Origin: Molossus alvarezi
Lineage: Eukaryota; Chordata; Mammalia; Chiroptera; Molossidae
Length of the DNA stretch: 64,000 bases
NCBI GenBank assembly: GCA_037176705.1
Contig: CM073891.1
Coordinates: forward strand, 53,198,571 to 53,262,570
Direction: 5' to 3'
Shown: positions 45,945-57,361 of the stretch, in pieces
Position numbering within the stretch: the stretch's first letter is position 1
How the letters are laid out: each line of letters starts with the position of its first letter
Translations under genes and position numbers: made by a program
The notes under the pieces: model-generated
Seen by the model: the letters and a program-made list of their open reading frames with translations, nothing else
Database searches by the model: none
What the model was told of the DNA's origin: nothing

Positions 45945-46800
45945 ATGAACAAAATACATGAGAAACAGTTTCCAAGACTAGATATTAGGAAATGAAAGAA
46001 AGTGATCTCTGAGAGATGGGGAACAAAATAAGCCACTGCTGACTGCCTTGGGAGTCTCCAGGCTGTGGTTAGTACAGAAGGAGAGGGATCTCTTGTGGAA
46101 CCCAGCAGACTCCCTGAATTGAGGAGACCATGTTGAGAGTCCACAAAGACCAAGACAGCTAGAGTTCAAAGGACAAAATACTAGAGGGAATAGAACCTGG
46201 TGCTCACACAGATCTAAGAATAATGTCTGTGCTACTTGCCAGACTAGAAAAAATGATAATACATGGAGCACTGGGTAGAGAACTTAGTAGCTGGAATCAA
46301 TTAGCCCTAGACTGAGCACCCCTCCAGAACTGCCTAACAGATCACAAAAGCAAGAGAAGAAAGGCTTAAACTGTTTCCAAGTAACTTAACTGCATCCCTA
46401 AACAAAGCTAAAGATTTAAAGGAATACAAAAATATTCAGCACACAACAAAATAAAATCCACAATGCCTGGCATCCAATCAAAGATTATCAGACATGCAGA
46501 GGCAAAAAAAACATGACCCATAATGAAGAGAATATCAATTGAAACCCACCAGAACAGGCACAGATGTTAGCATTAGCAGAGAAGGAAAATAAAAGTTATT
46601 ATAACTGTGTTCCACATATTGGAATAAAGTTAAGACATGGAAAATATAAAAAAAGACCAAAATTGAATTTCTAGAAATAGAAATTAAAACTACAGTATCT
46701 GAAATAAAAAATTCAGTGGATGGGATTAGACATAGAATATTTGAGGAAGAAAAGTCCAAGAATATTTCTTGGGCAAAACTGATATGCTTGCTCAAAACCT
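45945..46800 (+). mobile_element. Old L1 5' region and ORF1 remnant
   Basis: Contains CATCCAATCAAAGATTATCAG, GACATGGAAAATATAAAAAA and TCAGTGGATGGGATTAGACA, which belong to old L1M-type 5'/ORF1 sequence. Full of stops. The boundaries are approximate. Confidence 0.7.
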
Positions 46801-48116
46801 AGAGTACAATTATCTTTGTTATTATTCCAAGTAAAATACAATGATAAGTACTATTAAAACTAGCTCAAAAATATTTTCTTGTTGGTAAAAATTTTATTGT
46901 AAAGATATCTTCAGTTGCACTTTTGTCAAGGGAAGACTAAACAGTTAAAAAATGTTAACAGTAGTGATATTGGTTATGGAATTGTGTGTGGTAGTTAAAG
47001 GTTTTGTTTGTGAAATCTATGCATTAAAAATAGTGAAATTTCAGAATAATTATTTACATGTTGTTTCATAAGTATATAATTTATTTTCCTAGCCAGTTGG
47101 TGAGATTTTTGAGAGTATTAGCATGTCTTTTTGCATCTTTTGACCCTTCCTGAAATACTTAGTATGGTGCTTCCCATAGTGGGTGGTCAGTAGAGTTTAT
47201 AATGTAAAAGAGGGAATCCTCCAACTAGTATGCACTGAAGTTTAATCTGCTAATAAGGCAGCACCGGAATTATCCCTCTGAACAAAATGTAAATAAAGTC
47301 TGTTACAGGGTTGGGGGAGGGAGGTTACAGAGACCTTAGCCAAGAAGCTTCTCAAGCCTGTTTTAAAGTGAGAGAACTAAATTTTGTGAACTACTCCTCA
47401 GAGCCCTGTGTTTGTCCCCAGCTACTACTGATTAGATCAGGCACATTTTGGGTTAATGACTAATGCTTCTCGACTAGGTATTTGGGGAAATAAATAAATA
47501 AAAAGAACTTGGAGATTTATATATTTGGGTAGATTTGTGCAAATGCTAGAGTTTAAAAATGTCAAACTTTTAATAGAAGCCTAACTACCTAGTGATAGAG
47601 TGGGCATTTCCCATTTCTTGGTCAAAGAAACTTTGTCTGATTGTTACTGGAAAGACTATTTAAATAAGGAACAAGGTTTCTGAAACCCCAAGTTCCAATA
47701 GGTATTACTAGATTTTTTTAGGAAGGAATTTATAAACTTTACAAATTAAAGTAGAGTCTCCACAGATTTAGGCCAAAGTATGAAGAGCTTTCAGTAAATT
47801 ACTTTTTGGCAACATAGAGAAAGCTGTTTCAAGGAACCTAAGTGGAATTTTGTCAACTGTCTTCTTTTATGAGTATTGTCTCTAAGCTATAATTGCTTGT
47901 GTGTTCATTTGTTGGTAGCAGCAGCATCATGCGTGGCCTCTACTGCTGCAGAAGGAAAGGGGTAGATTGGCTTCTCTCTCCATAAGCAAGAAATGCATGA
48001 TTGGAAAGGTGACAAGTAATATACAAGGAAAAGATCTTAAGATATTTGGAAAAACTTTACTGTTTTTTATGTTTTACCTATTGATGCTGAATGGTGTAAA
48101 AAATAATAAATTTAGA

Positions 48117-49050
48117 GCAACCAATGTTTAAGGTTTTCACTTCTTTCCTCTACATTTATTTGAATAACTAGAAAAAGAAATTCTGTATTATAGAAAGACT
48201 ACTGGGTACAGGTACCTTGAATTCCTGACCTACCAAATGCAGCACAGGCATAAAAAGAACAGATTAAAGTTGACAGAGCTGAACCCCTTAGTAATGAAGA
48301 GTTAGAGGAAAAAGCGAAGCTTCTAACAGTGATTTAACAATTGGAATGAGATTTTATTTAACCAGTTTAGTGAAAACTGGGGTCATAATGATATTAAAAA
48401 TATAGCAAGAGAGTCTGGCCAGTGTGGCTCAGTGGTTGAGTGTTGACCCATGCACCAGGGGGTCACTGGTTCAATTCCTTGTCAGGGCACATGCCCAGGT
48501 TGTGTGCCCAATCCCCAGTGAGGGGCATGCAGGAGGTAGCCAGTTGATGTTCTCTCTTATCGATGTTTCTATCTCTCTCTCCCTCTCACTTCCTCTCTCT
48601 CTCTCTAAAATCAATAAAGGAAAAAAAAATTTTTTAATATAGCAAGAGAAGTAGACTGAGCTGTGTCCTGAGAAAGAAGCAATGAATTCTAAGACATAGA
48701 TTAGATTATGGTTTAGATTAAATGGGAGATGCAAGAAACCAGAGAATAATTTGTATCAAAGAAGCACTTGACACAAAGATTGGATGGTACAAAGCACCTT
48801 TTCATTAGCCAGGAACATTGTATGATACTAATGGGGGTGGGGGGGGGACTATACTAAAGGAAAAGATTGCCTGATTTGTGTGCTTGGATTCAACAAAGAA
48901 AATTTATATGATGAATTGAGACAGTATATTCACAACTCTCCTCAGTTCAGATTTGACTGGATTCTTAAACACAAAATTGCAATGGAGTGCCAGAGGTGGT
49001 ATAACAACTTAATTACTTTGATTAAGAGAAAAAATAGAACTAGAAGAATG
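48117..49050 (+). pseudogene. SMARCA5: SMARCA5 processed pseudogene fragment (SINE-split)
   Basis: The conceptual translation, with frame changes and stops, follows the C-terminal HAND-SANT-SLIDE region of the ISWI ATPase SMARCA5 (SNF2H): FPPRLFE-like, KEILYYRKTTGYR, ELEEKAKLL, NIAREV, KALDTKIGWYKAPFH, then [14 protein letters not shown] and NSPQFRFDW to NNLITLIKR. No introns interrupt segments that span several exons in the parent gene, so this is a retrocopy. It has a deletion after NIAREV, a G-run at about 48834-48848 and a loss of two codons before LGF. A SINE sits at 48414-48635. Same strand as FAM185A, about 830 bp before its last exon. Confidence 0.88.
48414..48635 (+). mobile_element. 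VES-type SINE inside the SMARCA5 pseudogene
   Basis: Head TCTGGCCAGTGTGGCTCAG, AATCAATAAAGG tail. AATATAGCAAGAGA flanks on both sides (right copy 48636-48649) and is pseudogene sequence encoding NIARE. So the SINE is younger than the retrocopy. Confidence 0.95.
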
Positions 49051-49279
49051 AGATGGGAAATGAACCAGCTGAGCTCTATGATTGCCACAGCCTATAACCT
49101 TGAGAGAATTTCCAGGCAGAGCCCAACAGACTACCCAGTGGAGGAGACTAAGCTGAGCATCTGGGGAGACTGCTGGAGTTTATAAGAGAGTTCCAGAGAG
49201 GAGGGAGCTGCACAGGATGCCCATGAGCATTAAGCAAAGTACTGATCACCATGTGTGTGAGGAAACTAACACATACTAC

Positions 49280-49630
49280 AGTGTGAATGAACTTCAAAAT
49301 AATTACGCTGAGTGAAAGAACTCAGATTTGGGGGGGGGGGGGAGTGTACATACTGCATGATTCTATTTATTAAAATTTAAGAAAACGAAACTAATTCATT
49401 GTGACACAGTGGATTAGTGATTGTTGAGGGGTGGGGTGGGGGTTCTGGAGATAACAGGCAGAGAGGCACAGGAGGGAAAGATTACAATGAGGCACAAGAA
49501 AACTTGTAGATGTGATATGTTCATTATCTTGATTGAAGAAATGGCTTTACAGATGTTTTACATATTCCAAAACTTATTACATTTCATACTTTAAATACAT
49601 GTTATTTTGTCAGTTGTATTTAAAGTACGC
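49280..49630 (+). mobile_element. Old L1 3' fragment (tentative)
   Basis: GTGTGAATGAACTTCAAAAT, a run of 13 G at 49331-49343, GTACATACTGCATGATTCTA and GGCTTTACAGATGTTTTACA fit an old L1 3'-UTR. Both ends uncertain. Confidence 0.6.
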
Positions 49631-49883
49631 TCTTTTTTAAACTTGCATACAAGAAAAATACAAATAAAAAATAGAGTAGCTTCCCTTTTAGAGTTGTACT
49701 AAGAAAATGAAAAGAGGGAACAAGCCTAGGTAACTTCTTTGTAACTCTTCCTCAAATCTATCTTGACTAAGATTCTTTGCTGTTCCGAAGCATTTTTAGT
49801 TTTAGAAGTGTATTGTTAGGATCTATGTAGTCAGATATTGCTATTGTCACTCAAGATATAACTTCATTCATTTTATGTTTCAG

Positions 49884-49996
49884 GGCTCATGAATCAAGGA
49901 AGCAAACAAGAAAAATGGATTAAGGCTGATGCTCCAAAAGGCACTATAAGTTTTAGAAGTCAAAGTTGGTTTCAGTCCCTGAAACTACAGGATTAA
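49884..49996 (+). CDS. FAM185A: FAM185A terminal coding exon with stop
   Basis: Acceptor TTTTATGTTTCAG. With one base carried in, it encodes GLMNQGSKQEKWIKADAPKG, then TISFRSQSWFQSLKLQD and TAA (49994-49996). This agrees with the remembered mammalian C-terminus (WIKADAPKGTVSF). The five exons here give 174 codons, the C-terminal portion of a protein usually near 390 residues. No disabling change in any of the five, so the gene looks functional. Confidence 0.94.
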
Positions 49997-50104
49997 AATG
50001 CTAATACCACTGTTCATATAAATATTGAAAATAACAAATTGGATGAATACTGGTGAATTATCTTGGTGGGGGGTGGTTTCAAAATTTGTACTTAGCTATT
50101 GTAT

Positions 50105-50705
50105 TACTTTTCTTATTGCTCTGTAACAACTTGCCGCAAACTTATCAACTTAAAATAGCACCCATTTAACAGCTCACAGTTCTGTAGGTCAAGACCATGG
50201 CTAGATTCTCTGTTCAGGGTATTCACAAGGCTGGACTCAAGGTGTAGACTGGGCTGAGTTCTTATCTGGCTGCTCTGGTAAACAAAATCTTCCAAACTCA
50301 TTCATGTTGTTGGCAAAACCTAGTTCCTTGTGACTGTATGAGGTCTCTGTTTTCTTGCTATCAGCTGGCATTTGCTCTAAGCTTCTAGAGGCCAGCTATA
50401 TCCCTTCTCATGTGGCCCTCTTCATCTTCTAGCCAGTATTGATGCATTCAGTCCTTCTAATACTTTGAACACCTGACCTCTTCTGCAGCCAGTTGGAGAA
50501 AACTCTGCTATTTAAAGGGCTCACTTGATTAGGTCAGGCCTACCCAGCATAATCTTTGTTTTGCCATATAGTGTAACATAACTATGGGAGAGATGTCTCA
50601 TCATATTCAGTTTCCACTCACACTCAAGAGAAGGAGATTATACAAAAACATAGGTAATAGGGGGAAGAGTTCAGGGAGCTATCTTAGAATTTTTGTACCA
50701 TAGCT
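50105..50705 (-). mobile_element. MaLR-like LTR, reverse strand
   Basis: CTCTGTAACAACTTGCCGCAAACTTATC is read in blocks (CTCTGTAACAACTTGCC; CAGCTCACAGTTCTGTAGG; GGCTCACTTGATTAGGTCAGG) as the complement of an ancient MaLR LTR of the class also seen at 12496 and 60166. Confidence 0.6.
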
Positions 50706-50765
50706 CTCATGTAACATGTTTTTTACTTAGTATTTATTATGACATCAATGTAAATTTAAGCTGTT

Positions 50766-50771
50766 AATAAA
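50766..50771 (+). terminator. FAM185A: Candidate FAM185A polyadenylation signal
   Basis: First clear AATAAA after the stop outside the A-rich repeat parts, about 770 bp downstream. Position only; no cleavage evidence. Confidence 0.25.
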
Positions 50772-51924
50772 ACACATCATAAATATAATGTAATTGCTAT
50801 CGATTCCTCATTATTATTATTATTTTTTTTGCATAATTGACATAACTTGTTTGGGGAGGAGGACATTCAGCTATTTTGCAGCCTGATGTATGAAGATAGA
50901 TTTCACTTTTATAATGGTGTATTGTATAAAGTTATTTATGAATTCTCTTTTTTTCAAATGCTACTTGTCTTTTCCTAGAACATTTAAATTATACAACATT
51001 AAAAGACTATCTATTGGATTAAATGTTTTATGATTAGGATACATCTATTCTTAAACACTCATTTCTAATAGTGTGATTTATAATAGTCTCTCTTTGTTAT
51101 TATTTCATTTATTTATAGTTGTGTTTAACTTACTTGTGAAACAAAGTCAGCTTTGTGGGATATCTCAGTCTCCTTTTAGCTTACCCTTCATGAAATCAAA
51201 TTAGTATATGTTTGAATGATACACAGTAGTATGTTTAATGTGATTGTTGTGTGTGTGTCTATGTATGTATGTGTGTATTTAATTATTAAGTAGAGGAAAC
51301 TGAGAGGCAAAGAGGCAATTTTTATAATTTTTTTTCATATAAAAGTATGTAAACATTTTCATGACTAAAATTAAAGTTTATGAAATTAATCAACAATAGC
51401 CAGAATGGTCATGAATATAATATCAGTCAACTGTATTTAAAATTTTTAAAGGAATTGTACGTATTTTGGATCACATAGTCAAGTTTCAACAGAAAGGAAA
51501 AGCTTCCATATGTTGTTGTCTTGAACACAGACTGATATATATCAAATGCTTAAGAGCTGAGACCTAAGAAATATTTTGGATACCCTGAGTGCCTTGCCCT
51601 CTGTTCACTCTACTTCTTGATCCCTTTTTCATAACCTACTTTTTTTTAACACCTAGCCCTTCTCTTTCATTTCTGTAGTGATACAATTTGTCTCACCGCA
51701 AAGAATAAATGTGTCTTTTGTTCTTGTTTAAAGGAGGATCTTAGCCTAAGAGTTTTGGAGCAAGACTTGACAGTTAAACACCTTGCTTGGTTACTAGAGA
51801 ATATAACATCTGGTCTTCCCCGTGCATGTGTTATTGCTGTAGAAAACAGTTGCCTCTGGTATAGGTCTCTCCAGTTGGGTGCCTGAGACACATTGGGGTC
51901 AGACACTTGGGATTCAGAAATGAC

Positions 51925-52090
51925 ATTTATTTATTTGTTTGTTTGTTTGTTTATTGTGAGAGAGGCTGATTTGTTGTTCCACATTTATGTATTCATTGGT
52001 TGATCCTTTTATGTGCCCTGACCGAGGATTAAAATTATAACCTTGGTATATCAGGGTGATGCTCTAACCAACTGAGCTACTCAGCCAGGG
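51925..52090 (-). mobile_element. Old VES-like SINE, reverse strand
   Basis: TTATTGTGAGAGAGGCTGA, ATGTGCCCTGACCGAGGAT, AACCAACTGAGCTACTCAGCC: the same old class as 17681-17872. The left end has expanded into (TTTG)n. Confidence 0.87.
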
Positions 52091-52711
52091 CAGAAGCCAG
52101 CTTTTATGTAGCTGCCAGAAATCTCCAAATTAGTTTAAAATCACCCTCTTAGAACAATCATCTTAAATCTTTTGGCTCAGATCTTAAAACTTCCTACTCA
52201 GCTGATTCCCCTGCTGTCCATTTTCGGGAACCATTTCTACCAGCTAAGTGATACTACCTTATTTCAAAAACTCTTTCAAAATCAAACTAAGGAAGGGGAA
52301 AATTATTCAAAATATTTAGCTAATACAGTGTACCCTATAATAATATCTGAAGAGCCCTTTAAAATCTATTCAAAATACCTTTAATATCCTTTACCTTAAA
52401 TTTTATTCTTACTTCAAATTTGTGGGATACAAAAAGATAGTGATTAATCCCACTTAAGAGATAAGTAACAGAGGAAATAAAAGGGTTAAAAAGTTGATCT
52501 AATATTACTGACACAACTTCTTTGTGGCGATCAGATTAGTTGTGCTGTCTTCTGAACTCTATGAACATCAGTCTACATGATATTAAATCATGGTATAAAT
52601 AACTTATATCTCTGGGCATAAAATTTGGAGAGCTTTTTTTTTTTTTTTTTTTTTGATAGCATAGTTTACAAATTCCCCTATAGTGCAAATCTGATTAAAA
52701 ATATTTTTCTG

Positions 52712-52960
52712 GCCCTGGCCAGTTTGGCTCAGCGGTTAGAGCGTCGGCCTGTGGTCCGGAGAGACCCGGGTTCGCTTCCCGCTAAAGGCACGTACTTCGG
52801 TTGCAGTTTGTCCCCGGCCCTGGTTGGTCGTGCGGGTGGCAGCCACTCGATGTGTCCCTTCACGTCAATGTTTCTCTCTCTCTCTCCCTTCCTCTTTCTC
52901 CCTCCCACTCTATCTGTACAAAAAATGGAAAAATATCCTCGGGTGAGGATAAAAAAATAT
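52712..52960 (+). mobile_element. Young VES-type SINE, hairpin-tail class
   Basis: Head GCCCTGGCCAGTTTGGCTCAG, GGTTGGTCGTGCGGGTGG, tail ATCCTCGGGTGAGGAT. Near-identical to 24489-24760 over most of its length. Confidence 0.96.
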
Positions 52961-53153
52961 ATATATATTTTTTTCTGAGACATCGCAGGGACACTCTTTC
53001 TATTTACAGATCCTGTTTCTATTTAATTTACCGCTAACAGTTAAATCAGATGTTGAGATGAGTCCAGGGTCACTTGGCATTTAGTTCTGTCTTATTGTAA
53101 GTATCTGGAAATCATAAGAAAGCCTTGTTTCCTTTAAAAATGTATGTTTATGT

Positions 53154-53159
53154 TTTATT
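53154..53159 (-). terminator. FBXL13: Candidate FBXL13 polyadenylation signal
   Basis: TTTATT on the + strand gives AATAAA on the - strand, the first one downstream of the stop, about 440 nt into the presumed 3'-UTR. Confidence 0.3.
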
Positions 53160-53600
53160 CTGACTTATAAGGCCATCTCTGCTTTCTTTTCTAAAGAAAA
53201 GCCTCTAAATTCTTTGTCAAAAAACATCACATCTGTCAGGGTTGTTTCATATAACTGTAACCTCAGATTTGGTAACCTAATCAAACTATTGGTTTGATTA
53301 AGGTAATTTTACATGGGATATTTATATACTAGCAGTACTTGATTTGGCATTTTAAAAATCATCATTATTAGACAGAAGAATTAATGATGTATTTAGAAAC
53401 ATTTGTAGTTGGAATAAGAATCAGGAGATGATTTGCTGCTCATTATATCGTTGAGATCCAGGTAATAAAAAACTTATGTCAAATGAAGTTGCCAAATTCT
53501 AGATTGTTTTGTTCTTCCTGCTTGAGTTGAAGGTGATACTACTTCCTCTTCACTACAGTATGTTGACTCTTTCACTGTCAGTTCTGTATCTTTAAGAGGT

Positions 53601-53721
53601 TTAAATCCCGTTGCTCTCTGTTAGAGGCTTGCCTTCACAGTTATAGCCAAACCAAAGTGGAGGTTCAGTAGGGCTGTATTCCTGGTACTGAACTATAGAT
53701 GCCATTTTCTTAGCTGCCTCC
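53601..53721 (-). CDS. FBXL13: FBXL13 terminal coding exon, shortened C-terminus
   Basis: - strand acceptor CTGTTATTACAG at 53722-53733. The two bases AA from the upstream exon plus G make a lysine codon, then EAAKKMASIVQYQEYS, PTEPPLWFGYNCEGKPLT and ESNGI-stop. The QEY...PP-WFGY core is the FBXL13 C-terminal tail that follows the last leucine-rich repeat. The stop (TAA, 53601-53603) comes earlier than in the human protein as I remember it, which goes on for roughly 27 residues. Sequence coding ELTVKESTY lies just downstream (about 53540-53577) in another frame, so an indel caused the loss. Confidence 0.87.
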
Positions 53722-54329
53722 CTGTAATAACAGTGATTAGTATTAGCTAGCTGCAGAAGTAATCACTAGTACAGAATTTGCAAACTAGATCAAATTTGGA
53801 CTTAAAGAACTTACCATCAGGAGTTGAATTCACTTTTTACAGCTTTCTTGCCTTGCTGAGGGGCAAGGTGTGGGTTGTGCTAATAATCAGGATCCCAAAG
53901 CTGAAGTAGCTCAGTAGCTGTCCAGTTCAGCCAGTTCAGAGATTAACAGGCACAGTGAATGAGTAAGGAAATTGCATGGCCATTGAATGGAATTACTTAG
54001 GGTACTCTATGTGCTCTTGAGTGAGCCCTCTGCCTAATTCCAGTGTCTCGGGTGAGGGAATACCCTTCTCAGCCAACCTATGAAGGCCAACCATGTACCT
54101 GGAGTAGGAGCTCTTACCCCATGTTGGATACATGGATGAATTTCAGGGAGGTCCATGAACTCTTGGAAAATTCATGCAGTTTTGTATCTAATATACCTTT
54201 TCTTGAGGAGAGGTTTTGTGACTTTCCTCAAATTCTCAAAGGTGTCTATGACCAACTGTCTTTATTAGGAGGAAGAAGGGAAGGAAGCAAAGAGGGCATG
54301 TAAAATAGTTCTGGACCCCCTTCCAACAT

Positions 54330-55425
54330 GAGGGTATGTGTGTTGTTGAGGGGGTTCCCCCATACCACCAAGCAATTCTCGGATACCAACCTGAGTGTCC
54401 TACAATTCAACTCAATTCTGTCTACCCAGATATAGACTCAGATTCCACAGGTTAAGGGCTCAGTCCCACAAGACCACCTTTCACTTAAGACACCAATTGC
54501 AGCCCTAACCAGTTTTGCTCAGCAGTTAGAGCAGCAGCCTGTGGACCAATGAGTCGCGGGTTCGATTCCGGTCAAGGGCATGTACTTAGGTTGCAGTTCG
54601 TCCCTGGCCCTGGTCAGGGTTGTGCAGAAGACAACCAGTCACTGTGTCCCTCTCACATCGATGTATCTTTCTCTCTCTCCCTCCTTCCCACTCTATCTAA
54701 AGATAAATCGAAAAATACCTTCAGGTGAGGATTTAAACCAATTGCCAAGTCCAGATTTTCCCCCGGGCTTCCGACCTGATGGCTATATAGATCAGAGGTT
54801 CCAATGACCCCCTCCTTGGACTCTATGCTGCTCACAGAACTCAGAGAAACTTTACTTACAGGATCATCAGTTTATTATAGAGTATATAACTCAGGAACAG
54901 CCAGATGTAAGAGATACATAGGACAGGGTATGGGGAAAGGGCACAGAGCTTCCATTCCCTTTTAAGTCAGGCCCTTCTCTCCAAATCTCCACACATTCAC
55001 CAACCCACAAGCTCTCTAACTCTGTCCTTTTGAGTTTTTATGGAGACTTAATGTCATCGGCATGAATCAGTGGCCTTTGGTGATTGATTCAACATCCAGC
55101 CCTTATTCCCTCCTTGGAAATCAGGGTGTGGGGCTGAAAGTTGCACCCCTCCGGTCAGCGGGGTGCAACCAGCCCCAATCTTTAGGTACTTTCCAAAAGT
55201 CACCTTATTAACATAAACCCAGTTGTGGTGGAAACAGGATTGTTAAGAATAACAAGACACCCATTTCACCTTTATGGCTCTAAAATTATTTCAGGAACTG
55301 AGGACAAGAGACCAAATATGATAAGAGATGTTCCCTTTGCTCTTATCACTCAGGAAATCCCAAGGGTTTGGGGAGCTGTGAGCCAGGAACCTTGGAGGAA
55401 GACCAAATATATATGAGAATTATAG
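54330..55425 (-). mobile_element. Ancient LTR, split by a SINE, reverse strand
   Basis: Blocks such as ACTCAGGAACAGCCAGATG, TTCACCAACCCACAAGCTC, CTTTTGAGTTTTTATGGAG and TTATTAACATAAACCCAG belong to a well-known ancient mammalian LTR class (ERVL or ERV1; subfamily not assigned). TTTATTATA on the + strand is the complement of its AATAAA. A SINE sits at 54502-54736. Confidence 0.6.
54502..54736 (+). mobile_element. VES-type SINE in the LTR
   Basis: Head GCCCTAACCAGTTTTGCTCAG, tail ACCTTCAGGTGAGGAT. ACCAATTGC is repeated at both flanks (TSD). Confidence 0.95.
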
Positions 55426-55924
55426 TTTGGTCATTTGAATGACCAAATATATATATTTTTTTGTTTTTGTTTTTTTTAATTTCAGACCATCCTTTGTGGT
55501 CTCATGCTGGAAGTTCTCTTGCAAAGAGTTAAGCCTGTTTGCTCATTGATTAGAAGTTTGCTACTCCCCTGGTCAGAAAGTGTGGTCTGAACAGACCTCT
55601 TTGATTATAAAGCTGGTGTGATATTTTCAGATCCCCTTGAGTATGGGGGAATTTGTACGTAGACTTGTTTCTTCTGAGTGCTGTAATTAGATTTTAAGGG
55701 CTACATCATACGATGTTTTCAGGTTCAAATGGAATCGAATGTGTGGGGTTCATTGTTTTGTGATCCAGTGTCTTTGAACCTCTTTCCAACCAAGAAAAAT
55801 GTCTGTCTTAACTAAATGTTGTATCACCCAGGCAAACAAAGCCCCTGCAGTTGAGGGACCCATAATTGATTCTCGTAAGAGTCAATGAATATAGAATGGA
55901 AATAGGTATGGGATTTAGATAACA

Positions 55925-56252
55925 TCATTAGCTTGAGTCTTGAAGTGTCCACATACTTTGCGCAGCTTTTCCAATTCCACCCAAGGATCTATGTGGAGAA
56001 GGAAGCAGCTATACAGACCCTAAAAGTGACCCCAAACAGCTGCGTGTGGCCAGGATTTTCCTCTTATCTAATCAAGGTTCTGTGGCCCAGGTATCTTGGA
56101 AGCTCCTTGACTGACAAACAGAACCGTCTCCTAGATGTTGCGTAGTGGTGCAAGAGAACCGAGAGACCACCAGAGCCAAATTAAAGCCAAATAGAGAGCA
56201 AAGCCGGCCGGCGACTGATCCCGAGTTCTCGGAGACCCCTGTGGCCTCCAAA
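55925..56252 (-). mobile_element. Endogenous retrovirus leader fragment
   Basis: On the - strand, sequence directly after the LTR begins TTTGGAGGCCACAGGGGTC, the position and form of a retroviral primer binding site, followed by G/C-rich leader sequence. No intact gag frame is visible; the far border is a guess. An old, non-coding remnant. Confidence 0.5.
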
Positions 56253-56666
56253 TGTTGTGGCGCGACAGAGTCAAAGAAAAACCACTAGAGAATTGAAGCC
56301 AAATAAGAGCCATTTGTTAGCTGACCAGCATCTGATTCTGAACACCCCTGTGACAGAGTCTTCGAAATCAGCCCCGATATGCTTTATTACATGCCTTTTA
56401 TACCTTACAGAAAATAGGATCTTCTTGATATAATGCCCAGGGCCACAGCAATGCTGTATAGAATTAGTTTGCCTTATGGATAACAGGAACACCCAGGCAC
56501 ACTCAGGAACACCCAGGTATTTCAAGGTACATTGGGTCACACTTAGCCCCAAGCTGCACAAACACAATGCAAGCCTAATTCCTTGAGATTTTGGGGAAGG
56601 TCGAGTCTCTGACTCAAGGCCTCCAGGCTCTGTGGACTCTGTCAGACACGTAGTCGGCTCCTAACA
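56253..56666 (-). mobile_element. Endogenous retrovirus 5' LTR, 414 bp
   Basis: On the - strand it starts TGTTAGGAGCCGAC and ends CGCCACAACA (TG...CA). A TATAAAAG (56395-56402) is followed within a few bases by AATAAA (56383-56388). A PBS-like stretch follows the end, so this is a 5' LTR with a piece of leader. ERV1 class is inferred. Confidence 0.75.
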
Positions 56667-57361
56667 ATTTCTTGGTTCAGGGGGTCTTCTAATTTACTAA
56701 GGTTATTTTGACTAAACAGGTTCAGCTAGAGGGCACACAGTGACTTTCCCAATCATCAATTATAGAGCAGCACAATAATTTACCAATCATCATTTATGGG
56801 GTTATCAACATGCCCGCACAGTTGGAAGACAAGACAGATGCTCCTGGAGTCTTATGAGTCCAAACCCTAGGATTCTCCAAGCCACTCTGCTGTGGGGACT
56901 TTAATCCATTGCTAATTAAAGATATAATCTGAAGATTCTTCTAGGCCTCTTTCCTGCTGGAGTTAGCAGGGGTGGAGCTGTAAGGAAGACTAAGGTGTTT
57001 GGCTTCTTTAGACAATGGGCAGAATAGCCAGCTCCCCTGTAGGCATTAGGGCCAATTCTTTGCTTCTTGCTGATAGGGACAGGTGGCTTGGAGGTGGAAA
57101 ACAAAAAGGTCTTTTGGTTGTCCTGGATAGGGAAAGGAATTTTCCATAGATCTAGCTGTTTAACTAGAGTTTTGCATTGGGTTTTGGGGGCCAAACCCAG
57201 CGAGTAGTAAAATCTTACATTGCCTTTTTGTTTTCTTTGCATATTTTTTATCAAGTGACCTTGTACGAAGAGTAATCAAAGGCAGGATTTGGATATTAAT
57301 AGATATCTTAGATCTTCTTAACTAAATACCATATTTAACATACTTTAAAATCCCAAAACAT

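Larger units (their letters stand above)
29415..49883 (+). other. FAM185A: FAM185A last intron, 20.5 kb, heavily invaded
   Basis: GT...AG intron packed with L1, HAL1, SINEs and a SMARCA5 processed pseudogene (all listed). Nothing assignable in 30115-31039, 31911-33069 (T-rich patches only), 36892-37820, 38079-38204, 44961-45136, 46801-48116, 49060-49279 and 49631-49883. Confidence 0.85.
49997..53600. other. FAM185A 3'-UTR, intergenic space and FBXL13 3'-UTR
   Basis: The two genes converge here. A MaLR-like LTR (50105-50705) and two SINEs are listed separately. 50706-51924, 52091-52711 and 52961-53150 are AT-rich with no assignable gene. The T-run at 52627-52654 precedes a SINE. Where either transcript ends cannot be read with certainty. 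Confidence 0.8.

Noticed and set aside
48880..49185. 101-codon frame that looks conserved
   Set aside because: The first half is the SMARCA5 retrocopy; the second half is unrelated flanking sequence in the same frame by chance.
54043..54303. 86-codon + strand frame in the FBXL13 intron
   Set aside because: No splice-site or homology support; antisense to FBXL13.
56916..57254. 112-codon - strand frame
   Set aside because: Lies between two LTRs in an FBXL13 intron. I do not recognise the protein, no splice sites or start context support it, and retroviral or random origin is more likely. Left unannotated.
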